Shown piece by piece: positions 27,898 through 37,246 of a stretch of 64,000 bases of DNA (its first letter is position 1; each line of letters opens with the position of its first letter). Made by a program: the position numbers and the translations under genes. The notes beneath the pieces are model-generated. The model ran no database searches and had not been told where the DNA came from. It saw only the letters and a program-made list of their open reading frames with translations. Origin of the DNA: Streptomyces sp. WMMC500 (GTDB lineage: Bacteria > Actinomycetota > Actinomycetes > Streptomycetales > Streptomycetaceae); assembly GCF_027497195.1 (NCBI RefSeq), contig NZ_CP114905.1, positions 6,459,001 through 6,523,000 of the forward strand. The letters are read 5' to 3'.

Positions 27898-29127
27898 ATG
27901 GTGATCGGAGTGGAGGACTGGGCGGAGATCCGGCGGCTGCATCGGGCTGAGCGGATGCCGATCCGGGCGATCGCGCGGAAGCTGGGGATCTCGCGGAACA
28001 CGGTGCGGCGGGCGGTGGCGTCCGACCGGCCGCCGAAGTATCAGCGGGCCCCGAAGGGCTCGATCGTGGACGCGGTGGAGCCGCAGATCAAGGAACTGCT
28101 GGCGGTGTGGCCGGACATGCCGGTGACAGTGATCGCCGAGCGAATCGGCTGGCAGCGTGGGCTGACGGTGCTGCGTGATCGGGTGCGCGAGCTGCGGGGA
28201 GAGTTCCTGCCGGCGGATCCGGCGTCCCGGACGGTCTATGAGCCGGGCGAGCTGGCCCAGTGCGACCTGTGGTTCCCGCCCGCGGAGATCCCGCTGGGCT
28301 TCGGGCAGACCGGCTGCCCGCCGGTGTTGGTGATGGTCTGCGGCTACTCGCGGTGGATCGCCGCGCGGATGCTGCCGTCGAGGACGGCGGCGGATCTGAT
28401 CGCCGGACACTGGCGGCTGTTGAGGCGGCTGGGATCCGTGCCGCGGGCTCTGGTCTGGGACAACGAGCCCGCTGTCGGGTCCTGGCGAGGCGGACGCCCG
28501 CAGCTGAGCGAGGACTTCGCCGCCTTCGCCGGCCTGCTGGCGGTGCGGGTCATCCAGTGCAAGCCCGCTGATCCGGAGGCCAAAGGGCTGGTGGAGCGGG
28601 CTAATGGCTATCTAGAAACCTCGTTCCTGCCCGGGCGGATCTTCGCCTCGCCGACGGACTTCAACGTCCAGCTCACCGACTGGCTGACCAAGGCCAACCG
28701 GCGCATCCACCGCGCCTTGCAGGCCCGCCCGTCCGACCGGCTGGAGGCAGACAAGGCCCGGATGCTGCCGCTGCCGGCGGTCGATCCGCCGGCCTGGTGG
28801 AAGACCTCGCTCAGGCTGCCGCGAGATCACTACGTCCGCGTCGACACCAACGACTACTCCGTCCACCCGCTCGCGGTCGGCCGTCGCGTCGAGGTCACGG
28901 CCGATCTCGAGCAGGTCGTCGCGGTCTGTGACGGCACCGAGGTTGCCCGGCATGCCCGCTGCTGGGCCCGTCACCAGTCGCTCACCGACCCGGTCCATGC
29001 CCAGGCCGCCGGCTCCCTGCGGCGCCAGCCCACGGCCCTGGCCACCGCCGTCGACCTCCAGGTCGAACAGCGATCCCTAGCCGACTACGACCGCATCTTC
29101 CACGTGATCGACGGAGGCGCACGATGA
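27898..29127 (+). CDS. istA: IS21-family transposase IstA
   Basis: This protein of 409 residues has an N-terminal helix-turn-helix (EIRRLHRAERMPIRAIARKLGISRNTVRRAV). The integrase (DDE) core follows, with Asp in GELAQCDLWF, Asp in ALVWDNEPAV and Glu in EAKGLVERANGYLE. The C-terminal half has the usual HYVRVDTNDYSVHPLAVGRRVEV. Length is about 410 residues, which fits the IS21 family. An alternative GTG start is at 27901. It overlaps istB by ATGA. Confidence 0.85.
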   Translation: MVIGVEDWAEIRRLHRAERMPIRAIARKLGISRNTVRRAVASDRPPKYQRAPKGSIVDAVEPQIKELLAVWPDMPVTVIAERIGWQRGLTVLRDRVRELRGEFLPADPASRTVYEPGELAQCDLWFPPAEIPLGFGQTGCPPVLVMVCGYSRWIAARMLPSRTAADLIAGHWRLLRRLGSVPRALVWDNEPAVGSWRGGRPQLSEDFAAFAGLLAVRVIQCKPADPEAKGLVERANGYLETSFLPGRIFASPTDFNVQLTDWLTKANRRIHRALQARPSDRLEADKARMLPLPAVDPPAWWKTSLRLPRDHYVRVDTNDYSVHPLAVGRRVEVTADLEQVVAVCDGTEVARHARCWARHQSLTDPVHAQAAGSLRRQPTALATAVDLQVEQRSLADYDRIFHVIDGGAR

Positions 29128-29909
29128 CCACCACCAGCACCCGCGACGTCGCCTCCGAACTGGTCTATCTCACCCGGGCATTGAAAGCCCCCGCCCTGCG
29201 GGACGCCGCCAGTCGGCTGGCCGAGCGGGCTCGCGCGGAGGAGTGGGGCTATGAGGAATACCTGGCCGCCTGCCTGCAACGTGAGGTCGCCGCCCGCGAT
29301 GCTCACGGCGCCGAGGGCCGCATCCGCACAGCCCGCTTCCCCTCCCGGAAGTCCCTGGAGGACTTCGACTTCGACCACCAGCGCTCGATCAAACGCGAGA
29401 CCCTCTCCCACCTGGGAACCCTCGACTTCGTCGCCGGGAAAGAGAACGTGATCTTCCTGGGGCCGCCCGGCACCGGCAAAACCCACCTCGCCATCGGCCT
29501 GGCCATCAGGGCCTGTCAGGCCGGTCACCGGGTCGCGTTCGCCACCGCCGCCCAGTGGGTCACCCGCCTTGCCGAAGCCCACCAGGCGGGCCGGCTGACC
29601 GACGAGCTGACCCGGCTGGGCCGGATCCCGCTGATCGTGGTCGACGAGGTCGGCTACATCCCCTTCGAACCCGAAGCGGCGAACCTGTTCTTCCAGTTCA
29701 TCTCCGGCCGCTACGAACGCGCCTCCGTGATCGTGACCAGCAACAAACCCTTCGGACGCTGGGGCGAGGTCTTCGGCGACGACACCGTCGCCGCCGCCAT
29801 GATCGACCGCCTCGTCCACCACGCCGAAGTCATCTCCCTCAAGGGCGACAGCTACCGCATGCGCGGACGCGACCTCGGCCGGGTTCCCACCGCCAACACC
29901 AGGGAATGA
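29124..29909 (+). CDS. istB: IS21-family ATP-binding helper IstB
   Basis: This 261-residue AAA+ ATPase, related to DnaC, has Walker A GPPGTGKTHLAIGL near residue 113 and Walker B LIVVDEVGYIPF near 172, followed by FISGRYERASVIVTSN and DRLVHHAEVISLKGDSYR. It stimulates and regulates the IstA transposase and binds DNA non-specifically. It overlaps istA by four bases and ends 35 bases before the right IS end. Confidence 0.88.
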   Translation: MTTTSTRDVASELVYLTRALKAPALRDAASRLAERARAEEWGYEEYLAACLQREVAARDAHGAEGRIRTARFPSRKSLEDFDFDHQRSIKRETLSHLGTLDFVAGKENVIFLGPPGTGKTHLAIGLAIRACQAGHRVAFATAAQWVTRLAEAHQAGRLTDELTRLGRIPLIVVDEVGYIPFEPEAANLFFQFISGRYERASVIVTSNKPFGRWGEVFGDDTVAAAMIDRLVHHAEVISLKGDSYRMRGRDLGRVPTANTRE

Positions 29910-30155
29910 ACAACATCAACTGACGCGACAAGGGTCAATATTCACCCGATGGGCCTGGCCCACGATTCGGCCGTTGCCGACAGCCGGGGGCGGGGAGTGA
30001 TCCGCTGAACGACCGAGAGGCCGCCTGACCAAAGAGAAGGGAGCAACACCCATGGACGACACCGCGCCAGCCCTCGTCCGTCTGGCCGCTGCGGCGGCCC
30101 ACCCCGGAAGGTCACCACCATCACAAGCGAGACCACTCCGGCTGACAGGCGCGTC

Positions 30156-31592
30156 GTGCTCGACTTGGCGGCGCGCCTGCGTCAGCTCTCCGACACAGAC
30201 CGTGATGCCATCCGCATCGTCCAGAACCCCCAGTTCGACCGCTGGCTACGACAGATCATCGCCACGGGCGGCTGTGCTCGCCCGGTCCACCTCTCCGGCT
30301 GGACCACCACAAGCGACGCTGCGACCGGCGAGATCCTCCACCACTACGACACCCGACACGAACCCGGCGAACGGCTGGCCGTCCGCTGCCGCAACCGCCG
30401 CTCGACTGTCTGCCGCCCGTGCTCCCGGCTGCACGCGGGCGACACGTACCACCTCGTCCGTGCCGGCCTCCTCGGCGGCAAGAGCGTCCCTCCGTCCGTT
30501 CGTGAGCGGCCTCGCCTCTTCATCACCCTGACCGCGCCGTCCTTCGGTGCTGTCCACCATGCTGAGGAACGATGTCGCCCTCGTCGTGGCCGGGGCGAGT
30601 GCGAACACGGCCGCCCGCTGAGCTGTGGGACCGTCCACGACTCGGCAGACCCCCTCGTCGGCCAACCGCTCTGCCCGGCCTGCTACGACTACACGGCACA
30701 CGTCCTCTGGCACGCGCATGCTGGGGAGCTGTGGGACCGCTTCGTCCGCGGAGTCCGACGCCACCTCGCCAGTGCGGCCGGAGTGACACAGTCGCGCTTC
30801 CCGGAACACGCACGCCTCTCCTTCGCCCGGGTGGCCGAGTATCAACGGCGGGCCGCTGTCCACATCCACGTCGTCGTGCGGCTGGACGGCCCGGCCGGGC
30901 CGGATGACGTGCCTCCCACGTGGGGCACGGTTGAGCGTGTCACGGATGCCGTCCGGGTTTCGGCACGGCAAGTTGTGGTGTGTGCCCCGTACAGCAGAGC
31001 CGCGGGAGAGATCGCACTGCGGTGGGGCGGCGAGATCGACGTTCGGCCTCTGTCATCCGACGAGGCGGCCCCGGCCGATGACGCCGTAGCCGCATACGTG
31101 GCCAAGTACGTCACTAAGGGAGCGGCCGATGCATGCGCCGGCACCGATTACCGCCTCTCCTCCTGGGACGACATCGACGCGGCCGCGGTAAGCGATCACG
31201 TACGTACCCTCATGCGAACCTGCTGGCGTCTCGGCGGACTCCCCGAATTCGAGCCGCTGCGGCTGCGTGCCTGGGCCCACTGCCTCGGTTACAGAGGACA
31301 CATCCTCACGAAGTCACGTGCCTACTCCACTACGTACGCCTCGCTGCGGGCTGCGTGGACTGAGAGCCAACAGAGTGGCAAGCCGTCCAGCGAGGGGACC
31401 GTCACCGATGGCCAATGGCGTTACGTCGGGTCGGGACACACGCCCGGTGCGGCGCTCATCGCGGCAGGTGTCGCGGAAGACCTTGAAGAGTCCCGGCGGC
31501 TCCGCGCGGAAGCGCGAATCGAGAGCGAGATCGTGATCGTGGATGACGAGGGGAACGAGGAGCCGTTCGACCCTGCGTCATGGTTCGCATGA
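30156..31592 (+). CDS. repSA: Rolling-circle replication initiator (RepSA-like)
   Basis: This protein of 478 residues is of the pSAM2 RepSA class. It carries a FITLTAPSFGAVH motif (motif 1, near residue 126), an HUH-type VHIHVVVRLD (near 238) and a YVAKYVTKG with the catalytic Tyr (near 317). Such initiators nick and replicate the excised circular element. The GTG start at 30156 is uncertain. The frame is open upstream (SETTPADRRV), and a one-base deletion in a C-run near 30102-30105 could have separated it from ATG 30052. The IS insertion lies just upstream and may have cut its promoter or operon. Confidence 0.8.
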   Translation: MLDLAARLRQLSDTDRDAIRIVQNPQFDRWLRQIIATGGCARPVHLSGWTTTSDAATGEILHHYDTRHEPGERLAVRCRNRRSTVCRPCSRLHAGDTYHLVRAGLLGGKSVPPSVRERPRLFITLTAPSFGAVHHAEERCRPRRGRGECEHGRPLSCGTVHDSADPLVGQPLCPACYDYTAHVLWHAHAGELWDRFVRGVRRHLASAAGVTQSRFPEHARLSFARVAEYQRRAAVHIHVVVRLDGPAGPDDVPPTWGTVERVTDAVRVSARQVVVCAPYSRAAGEIALRWGGEIDVRPLSSDEAAPADDAVAAYVAKYVTKGAADACAGTDYRLSSWDDIDAAAVSDHVRTLMRTCWRLGGLPEFEPLRLRAWAHCLGYRGHILTKSRAYSTTYASLRAAWTESQQSGKPSSEGTVTDGQWRYVGSGHTPGAALIAAGVAEDLEESRRLRAEARIESEIVIVDDEGNEEPFDPASWFA

Positions 31593-31598
31593 GACATG

Positions 31599-31632
31599 GA
31601 AGCCGCCTCTCGCGAGTCGAGGAGGCGGCTTC
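31599..31632. terminator. Bidirectional terminator between repSA and the integrase
   Basis: GAAGCCGCCTC and its complement form an 11-bp stem with a 12-base loop between convergent genes. Confidence 0.65.
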
Positions 31633-31653
31633 TACGTGCTCGTATGTGAGAGG

Positions 31654-33267
31654 TCAGAACTCCTCAGCGAAGTCGTCCTGCTTGATCACCAGACGATCCC
31701 GCACGTCCTTGGGGACTCTCAGCTTCAGGTGCACCTTCGGGGCACGCTGCTTCGGGATCTTCGTGCGAGTGACCGCACACTGGATGCCGACGCGCCGGAG
31801 GTCCGCACCCATGGCCTCCATGCCTCCCGCTTCCCAGCGCTGACGGAACGTCTGGCCGTTGTGAACCTTGATCCATCGGTCTTCGGTGGTCTGGGGATCG
31901 ACGGCATCAAGGTCGGCGATCATCTTGTCCAGCGTCTCCTCCGCCTGCTCCCTGGTGAACCGGGTCTTCGTGTACCGGCCGCCCGGCTCCAGCTCCTTCA
32001 TGTAGTAGGCGATGGATTCCTGCAGCCGCTTGACCTCCTTACGGGCCTCCTCGCCGCGGGCATACTCCCGGACCTGGACGGGCTCGTCCCCGAGGACGCC
32101 CAGTACTTCCTTGACGAGTCGGCTGTACACGGCGTCCGGGTCGGGTGCGCCGTGGCCGCCGCTCTTGCACTTCTGGCAGCGGAGGTACTTGTAGTCACCG
32201 AACTTGTTCCGGGTGTGGTGCACCGTCATGTTCGACTTGCAGACCGCGCAGATCAGTACGCCGAGGAACTTCGTCGCTCCGCTCGGGGAGCGCTGCGGCT
32301 GGTTCTTGGCGTGCTTGTCGAGTGCCGCTTGGAGAGTGTCGAACTCTTCCTCAGTGAAGATCGGCTCCCCGATCCTGATCGGCTTGCCGTCGCGTCCGAG
32401 GACCAGCTTGGAGCGGCGGTAACCACCGTTCTTGTCCTCCTCTACCCGGTACCCCATGGTCCCGGGGTTCCGGAGACGACGGGTCAGCGTGGCTACCGTC
32501 AGGCCGTCGCTGACGAGTCCCGATCGCTTCATCACATGGACCATGCGGCGACGGGGCACTCCCCGCAGAGCCATCCGTCGCCCCCAGTGCAGGACCCTGT
32601 AGGCGGTCTCATCGATGGCCAGCCTGACCCGGCCGTCGTCGTCTTCCACCGTGACGTAGCCGTACGGCGGCTTGCCCACGATCCAGTCCGACTGCGTCTT
32701 TGCGTAGTCCCAGAGGCTCGCCACTCGCGTGCTGGTGTTAGCGGCCTCGATCTCGGCCACGCCGCCGATGACCGTCACCATGATCTTCCCGGCCGTGGTG
32801 GTCAGGTCGATGGTGTCGTGCTTGGAGACGAGGTTCTTGCCGTACCTCAGCGACCAATTGATCATGGTGTTAAGGTCGCTCAGGTTCCGGATGAAGCGGT
32901 CCATCTTCCAGAACAGAAGGGCGTCGAACTCCGGCGTGCGGTTGTTGAGCCAGTCGCCCAACTGCTTCCGCTTCCACGGTGGGACCTTCGTGGCCGACAC
33001 GTTGAGGTCGCTGGCCACGCCTGCCACTCGATACCCCTTCTCTATGGCAAGGGCGCGTAGGTCCAGCTCCTGACGTACGGGAGAGGTGGTGTCGTCGGTG
33101 AAGACCGACAGCCGGACCGAGAGCAAGGCACGTGGGGCGTCAGCCGGGAGCTGGGCCTCCTTCTCCTGCAGCTCGGCGAGGAGGGCTAAGTCGGCCTCGG
33201 TCCACTCGGTGTCTACGGAGTAGGCCGCCCGCTCGGCTGCGGTGCGGCGCTTGGTTCGGGTCCCCAT
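31654..33267 (-). CDS. int: Large serine integrase
   Basis: This 537-residue site-specific recombinase has an N-terminal resolvase domain with the catalytic Ser in VRLSVFTDD and downstream SPVRQELDLRALA, plus KMDRFIRN. A recombinase domain follows (MVHVMKRSGLVSD, LTRRLRNPGTMGYRVEE), then a zinc ribbon (CAVCKSNM with CQKC) and a coiled-coil motif near the C-terminus. ATG 33267 lies 38 bases from the attR core, the usual arrangement of an integrase next to attP. The stop faces the repSA end. The longer frame, from 34128, would cross attR and is not used. Confidence 0.9.
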   Translation of the reverse strand: MGTRTKRRTAAERAAYSVDTEWTEADLALLAELQEKEAQLPADAPRALLSVRLSVFTDDTTSPVRQELDLRALAIEKGYRVAGVASDLNVSATKVPPWKRKQLGDWLNNRTPEFDALLFWKMDRFIRNLSDLNTMINWSLRYGKNLVSKHDTIDLTTTAGKIMVTVIGGVAEIEAANTSTRVASLWDYAKTQSDWIVGKPPYGYVTVEDDDGRVRLAIDETAYRVLHWGRRMALRGVPRRRMVHVMKRSGLVSDGLTVATLTRRLRNPGTMGYRVEEDKNGGYRRSKLVLGRDGKPIRIGEPIFTEEEFDTLQAALDKHAKNQPQRSPSGATKFLGVLICAVCKSNMTVHHTRNKFGDYKYLRCQKCKSGGHGAPDPDAVYSRLVKEVLGVLGDEPVQVREYARGEEARKEVKRLQESIAYYMKELEPGGRYTKTRFTREQAEETLDKMIADLDAVDPQTTEDRWIKVHNGQTFRQRWEAGGMEAMGADLRRVGIQCAVTRTKIPKQRAPKVHLKLRVPKDVRDRLVIKQDDFAEEF

Positions 33268-33304
33268 GTCGTCGCAGGCTACTGCAGTTTTAAGACTGAG
33301 TCCA

Positions 33305-33315
33305 TGTGTCCGCAG
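33305..33315 (+). other. attR core
   Basis: TGTGTCCGCAG; host sequence resumes immediately to its right, in phase with the lost end of the radical SAM gene. Confidence 0.65.
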
Positions 33316-33384
33316 CTCGACACGGAGATCCAGATCGGCCCGACGGGCAGGAAGCTGCTCCCGCTGACGGTGAAGAAGCCGTAG
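33307..33384 (+). pseudogene. Displaced native 3' end of the TIGR03960 gene
   Basis: The codons read CPQLDTEIQIGPTGRKLLPL then TVKKP and a stop at 33382-33384. This is the expected C-terminus of the radical SAM protein whose body ends at 19080. It has no upstream promoter or body here, except a chance ATG at 33304. It marks the chromosomal right flank of the element. Confidence 0.8.
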
Positions 33385-33601
33385 GCGGCGGCCACGGTGG
33401 CGGAGGGGGATGCCGTCGGCCGGATGGCTGAGGTGCCGGCCGACGTGGGCCGGGACGAGCCGTCGCCGGGTCCTGCGAGGGCTCGTCATTCTGCGCCACT
33501 GCCGGCGGTCGGCGACGCAAAGCGAGGCGATGGGCAGGGGATGACCCCTGGGCCCTGTCGAACGACCGCCGGGTCTCAGCGGCTGAGAATCTGCCACAGT
33601 T

Positions 33602-34288
33602 TCAAGGTTTTTCCGCTGTGAAACAGTGACCAGCCAGGTGCGGCGCGGCGTCCGGGCCCCCGCCCGCGGGCGCCCACCAGGCAGGTGCGCACGCCACTGC
33701 GGCCTCGACGAGATCCTCTCGCGTGACGTCCGGATCGCCGAGCCATGCCTTGACGGCGCCGGCGAAGCCGTGTGCCAGGAACTGGGCGACCACCTGGTGT
33801 CCGGTTTCGGGAGTGCCGGGGATTGCCTGTCTGGTGCAGCGCGCCAGGTAGGCCAGGGCGTAGTTGTCGAAATGGTCCACCAGCGCGGTGTAGATTCCGC
33901 GGTCTGCGGGATCGCCGAGGGACTGCCGGTAGAGGTCCGCGTACCGCTCGACATGGTCGGCGACCTCGCCGACGGCCAGGCGCAGGAGGTCCTGATCGGC
34001 CCAGCCCTCGGCGCGATGTCGGTCCTCGAGCCGGTGTCCGGTCTCCAGATCGGCGTAGAGCACCTCGATGAGCGGGTCGAGGACGGTGCTGTAGCGGTTG
34101 TAGAAGGTGGCTCGGGTGACACCCGCACGCTTCGTCAGCTCGGCCACCGTGATCCGGGAGACGGGCCGTTCTGAGGCGAGTTCCACGGCGGCGCGCTGCA
34201 GGGCGCCGACGGTGCGCATGATGCGGGGATCGGTCCGATCGCTCACCAGGTCTGCCTCCGCCGCGTGTCTCGTTCTCCGTTTGCGCAC
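33602..34288 (-). CDS. TetR-family regulator
   Basis: This 228-residue protein has an N-terminal TetR helix-turn-helix (RITVAELTKRAGVTRATFYNRY, residues about 44-65) and a helical ligand-binding part. It is divergent to the SnoaL-like/aldo-keto reductase pair, with 55 bases between start codons, so it probably controls them. The start is GTG 34288; ATG-like alternatives further in (MRTVGAL) are possible. Confidence 0.8.
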   Translation of the reverse strand: MRKRRTRHAAEADLVSDRTDPRIMRTVGALQRAAVELASERPVSRITVAELTKRAGVTRATFYNRYSTVLDPLIEVLYADLETGHRLEDRHRAEGWADQDLLRLAVGEVADHVERYADLYRQSLGDPADRGIYTALVDHFDNYALAYLARCTRQAIPGTPETGHQVVAQFLAHGFAGAVKAWLGDPDVTREDLVEAAVACAPAWWAPAGGGPDAAPHLAGHCFTAEKP

Positions 34289-34343
34289 CCCTGTGACCAG
34301 TGCTGTTATTCAAGCGTCCGATAGTTTCACGAAGGAGCCCCTC

Positions 34344-34811
34344 ATGGCCGCCCACGACTCGCTGTCGCCTCAGGAAGCTGCCGACCGTCTTGCCATCCGC
34401 GAGCTGATCGACGCGTACGCGCACTGTGCCGACCGCCGGGACGCCAGGGGGCAGATGGCCCTGTTCACCGAGGACACCCGTTTCCTGACCTTCATGGACG
34501 CCACCGCGGCCGAGCCGACGCAGGAAACGCACGGGCGGGACTCTCTGGCGCCGGTGTTCGACATCCTCAACACCTACAAGGCCACGACCCACTTCAACGG
34601 CCAGAGCACAGTCATCCTCGACGGCGACCGGGCGAGCGGTGAGAGCTACTGCATCGCCCACCACATCTCGTACGGCACGGACGACGAGCGCACGATCATG
34701 ATCGCGTCCATCCGCTATCTCGACCAGTTCGTCAAGCAGGACGGTGAGTGGTTCTTCGCCGAACGCCGCCTGATGGTCGACTGGACCGAAACCCGCCCCA
34801 GCAAGCCCTGA
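34344..34811 (+). CDS. SnoaL/NTF2-like protein
   Basis: This 155-residue protein has the nuclear transport factor 2-like cone fold pattern: LAIRELIDAYAHCADRRDARGQMALF at the start, then beta strands ending in RTIMIASIRYLDQFVKQDGEWFFAERRL. Such proteins bind or convert small hydrophobic substrates. ATG 34344 follows AAGGAG. It lies just before an aldo/keto reductase in the same direction (107-base gap) and under the divergent TetR gene. Confidence 0.75.
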   Translation: MAAHDSLSPQEAADRLAIRELIDAYAHCADRRDARGQMALFTEDTRFLTFMDATAAEPTQETHGRDSLAPVFDILNTYKATTHFNGQSTVILDGDRASGESYCIAHHISYGTDDERTIMIASIRYLDQFVKQDGEWFFAERRLMVDWTETRPSKP

Positions 34812-34917
34812 GCGGCGCGGTACGAACACACGCGGTGCCCGTGTCCCACGAGGGCATGCCGGCGAGATGCCCGGCCGAGGCACTCGGCCCGGCCGGTTGC
34901 GCACCTACGGAGGAGTC

Positions 34918-35901
34918 ATGGACAAGCGGGAACTGGGCAGTCAGGGGCTGGAGGTGGGCAGCCAGGGCCTCGGCTGCATGGGCATGAGCGCCTATTACGG
35001 CGCCACCGACGAGGCGCAGTCGCTGTCCACCATCGACCGCGCCCTCGAACTCGGCGTCACGCTGCTGGACACCGCGGAGAGCTACGGCCCGTTCATCAAC
35101 GAACAACTGCTCGGCAGGGCCCTGGCCGGGCGCCGGGACACCGCCGCCGTCGCGACCAAGACGGGCATGGAGATCACCGACGACGGCCGGATGGTCGGCC
35201 TCAACAGCCGGCCCGAGTACCTGCGCCATGCCCTCGACCGGTCCCTGCGGCACCTCGGCACCGACTATGTCGACCTGTACTACCTGCACCGCATCGACCC
35301 GGGCGTGCCGATCGAGGAGTCCATCGGCGCGCTGTCCGAGCTGATCGAGCAGGGCAAGCTGCGCCACATCGGCGTGTGCGAGGCGTCCGTGCAGACGATC
35401 CGGCGCGCCCACGCGGTGCACCCGCTGACCGCTGTGCAGACCGAGTACTCCCTCTTCGAGCGCGGGATCGAGCACGACGGGGTGCTCGACACGCTGCGGG
35501 AACTGGGGATCGGCCTTGTTGCCTACTCTCCGCTGGGGCGCGGCTTCCTGTCCGGCGCGATCACCAGTCCAGACGACTTCGACGAGGACGACTGGCGCCG
35601 CACCGACCCCCGCTTCCAGGGCGCGAACTTCGACCGCAACCTCGAAGTCGTACGCGAGGTCCGCCGCGTCGCCGCAGCCAAGGACGTCAGCCCTTCCCAG
35701 ATGGCGCTCGCCTGGGTCCAGCACCAGGGCGCGGTGGCCATCCCCGGCACCAAGCGCCGCCGCTACCTGGAGGAGAACGTCGCTGCTACCGAGATCACCC
35801 TGACCGCTGACGATGTCACCGCGATCGAGGCGGTCGCCCCGCACGGTGTGGTCACCGGCGACCGCTACGCCCCGGAGGGTATGGGTTTCCTCAACGGCTG
35901 A
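34918..35901 (+). CDS. Aldo/keto reductase
   Basis: This 327-residue NADPH-dependent carbonyl reductase of the AKR superfamily starts at ATG 34918 behind GGAGG. Conserved positions: LGCMGMS near residue 18, Asp-Tyr in LLDTAESYG, Lys in VATKTGM, and His in YYLHRIDP, giving the Asp/Tyr/Lys/His set. The NADPH site IPGTKRRRYLEENVAA is near the end. It resembles the AKR subfamily sometimes called PdxI-like or YakC. Together with the TetR and SnoaL-like genes it may handle a reactive carbonyl; the substrate is unknown. Confidence 0.85.
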   Translation: MDKRELGSQGLEVGSQGLGCMGMSAYYGATDEAQSLSTIDRALELGVTLLDTAESYGPFINEQLLGRALAGRRDTAAVATKTGMEITDDGRMVGLNSRPEYLRHALDRSLRHLGTDYVDLYYLHRIDPGVPIEESIGALSELIEQGKLRHIGVCEASVQTIRRAHAVHPLTAVQTEYSLFERGIEHDGVLDTLRELGIGLVAYSPLGRGFLSGAITSPDDFDEDDWRRTDPRFQGANFDRNLEVVREVRRVAAAKDVSPSQMALAWVQHQGAVAIPGTKRRRYLEENVAATEITLTADDVTAIEAVAPHGVVTGDRYAPEGMGFLNG

Positions 35902-36061
35902 GAGCCGACCGGCGCGGCCCCGGAGGACAGGCAGGCGTCACCGCGACCCGGGTCGACGGTGGTCGAGCGCAGGTCGAGGGCATCGTCCGCTCGTTCAACA
36001 AGGCGGTGGATCCCGGCGGTCAGCAGGGTCTGGCGTCGGCCGCGTGTGCCGACGAGGGTGT

Positions 36062-37246
36062 TCACGGCTGGGTCGCGGCGCTTGCCGTGCCGCGTGTGCG
36101 CCCGTGGAGTGTGTCGCTCACGGCGACGGCCACGACGACCAGCACGGCCAGGAAGGACAGGACGAGCGGTTCGGTGACCGTGGCGACGGGGATCAGCAGG
36201 CACAGCGCCGCGAGGGCGAGCAGACGTGAGGGGACCCAGAAGCCGGAGACGGTGCGGTGGAAGAGGAGGTGCCCGGCGAGGAAGAGGGCCGGGCCGAGGA
36301 GGATGGCCGTTGCGGTCGCCGTGGTCATGGGGTGGCGGGGTCCGGCGATGGTCAGTTCGTCCCCGACCGCGGTGACGATGATGCCGGCGATCATCGGGAT
36401 GTGCAGAAAGGTGTAGCCGATGCGGCCGATGCGTGCCGGATCGGCGGCGGCCCCGATGGCCCGGGCGCCGAGGCGGGCGGAGCGGTCGAAGTAGATCCAC
36501 CACAGGGCGACGCTGCCGAGGAAGGCGATGACCAGCGCCCCCAGTGTGGTGGCGCTCGGCCGGTGGCCGGCGAAGGTGGCGCCGGTGACGAGGATGGACT
36601 CGCCCAGGGCGATGATCACGAAGAGATGGCAGCGCTCCGCCATGTGGGAGCCGGTGATGGCGCGGTCCTCGGTGCCGGACCTGCCGAGCACGGGCACCCG
36701 GAAGCCGACGAGGGGGCCGGTGTTGTCGACGACCACGGCGGCCAGCCACACGAGCTCGCGCGTGCCGCCCGCCGCGTAGCCGCCGGCGATCCACAGCACC
36801 GCGGAGGCGGCCATCCAGACGGTGATGCGCTGGAAGGTGCGGCGGAGGGCCCGGTCGCGGCGGCTGAGCCACAGCACGGCGAGGGTGCGGCCGACCTGCA
36901 TGAGCACGTAGCTTCCCGCGAACCACAGGCCCCGGTCGCCGAAGGCGCCGGGCACGCCGGCCGCGGCGACGAGGCTCACCAGCATCGTCCCGATCAGCAC
37001 CGCGCGGACCGGCAGGGACCGGGGGTCGAACCAGTTGGTCATCCATGTCGCATACATCCATGCCTGCCACATCGCGAGCAGGATCAGTGCCGCGTGGAAG
37101 GCGCCGTGCCGGTTCAGGTCCTCCAGGAGGAGATGGGAGATCTGGGTGACGGCGAAGACGTACACGAGGTCGAAGAAGAGCTCGACGGGCGTGACCGCCG
37201 TTGCGTCCTCGGCCCGCTCACGCAGGTAGGGGTTGCCGGCGTCCAC
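36062..37246 (-). CDS. Low temperature requirement A (LtrA)-like membrane protein
   Basis: This protein of 394 residues has about ten hydrophobic helices and the LtrA opening VTPVELFFDLVYVFAVTQISH (residues about 19-39), with YATWMTNWFDPRS and a later ITGSHMAERCHLFVIIALGESIL. The family was named for a Listeria cold-growth phenotype. It is common in actinobacteria and its biochemical role is not known. It starts at GTG 37246, 93 bases downstream of the TetR gene on the same strand. Confidence 0.8.
   Translation of the reverse strand: MDAGNPYLRERAEDATAVTPVELFFDLVYVFAVTQISHLLLEDLNRHGAFHAALILLAMWQAWMYATWMTNWFDPRSLPVRAVLIGTMLVSLVAAAGVPGAFGDRGLWFAGSYVLMQVGRTLAVLWLSRRDRALRRTFQRITVWMAASAVLWIAGGYAAGGTRELVWLAAVVVDNTGPLVGFRVPVLGRSGTEDRAITGSHMAERCHLFVIIALGESILVTGATFAGHRPSATTLGALVIAFLGSVALWWIYFDRSARLGARAIGAAADPARIGRIGYTFLHIPMIAGIIVTAVGDELTIAGPRHPMTTATATAILLGPALFLAGHLLFHRTVSGFWVPSRLLALAALCLLIPVATVTEPLVLSFLAVLVVVAVAVSDTLHGRTRGTASAATQP

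Larger units (their letters stand above)
27847..29944 (+). mobile_element. IS21-family insertion sequence
   Basis: The element encodes an IstA-type transposase and an IstB helper. Ends share the inverted pattern TGAAT, two bases, TGACCCT (27847-27860) against AGGGTCA, two bases, ATTCA (29931-29944), with further partial matches inside. I see no clear target-site duplication, so the exact ends may differ by a few bases. Confidence 0.75.

Noticed and set aside
30052..30531. Frame starting at ATG 30052 as an independent gene
   Set aside because: After about 20 codons it overlaps repSA out of frame with no protein-like features; kept only as a clue to a repSA frameshift.
31543..33060. Plus-strand frame antisense to the integrase
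   Set aside because: The minus strand carries the serine recombinase domains.
33385..33601. Small plus-strand frame between the displaced gene end and the TetR gene
   Set aside because: No ribosome site, low complexity and overlap with the TetR end; nothing else is visible in this 217-base gap.
33268..34128. Upstream extension of the integrase frame
   Set aside because: It crosses attR and the host TetR gene in antisense; ATG 33267 gives the normal N-terminus.
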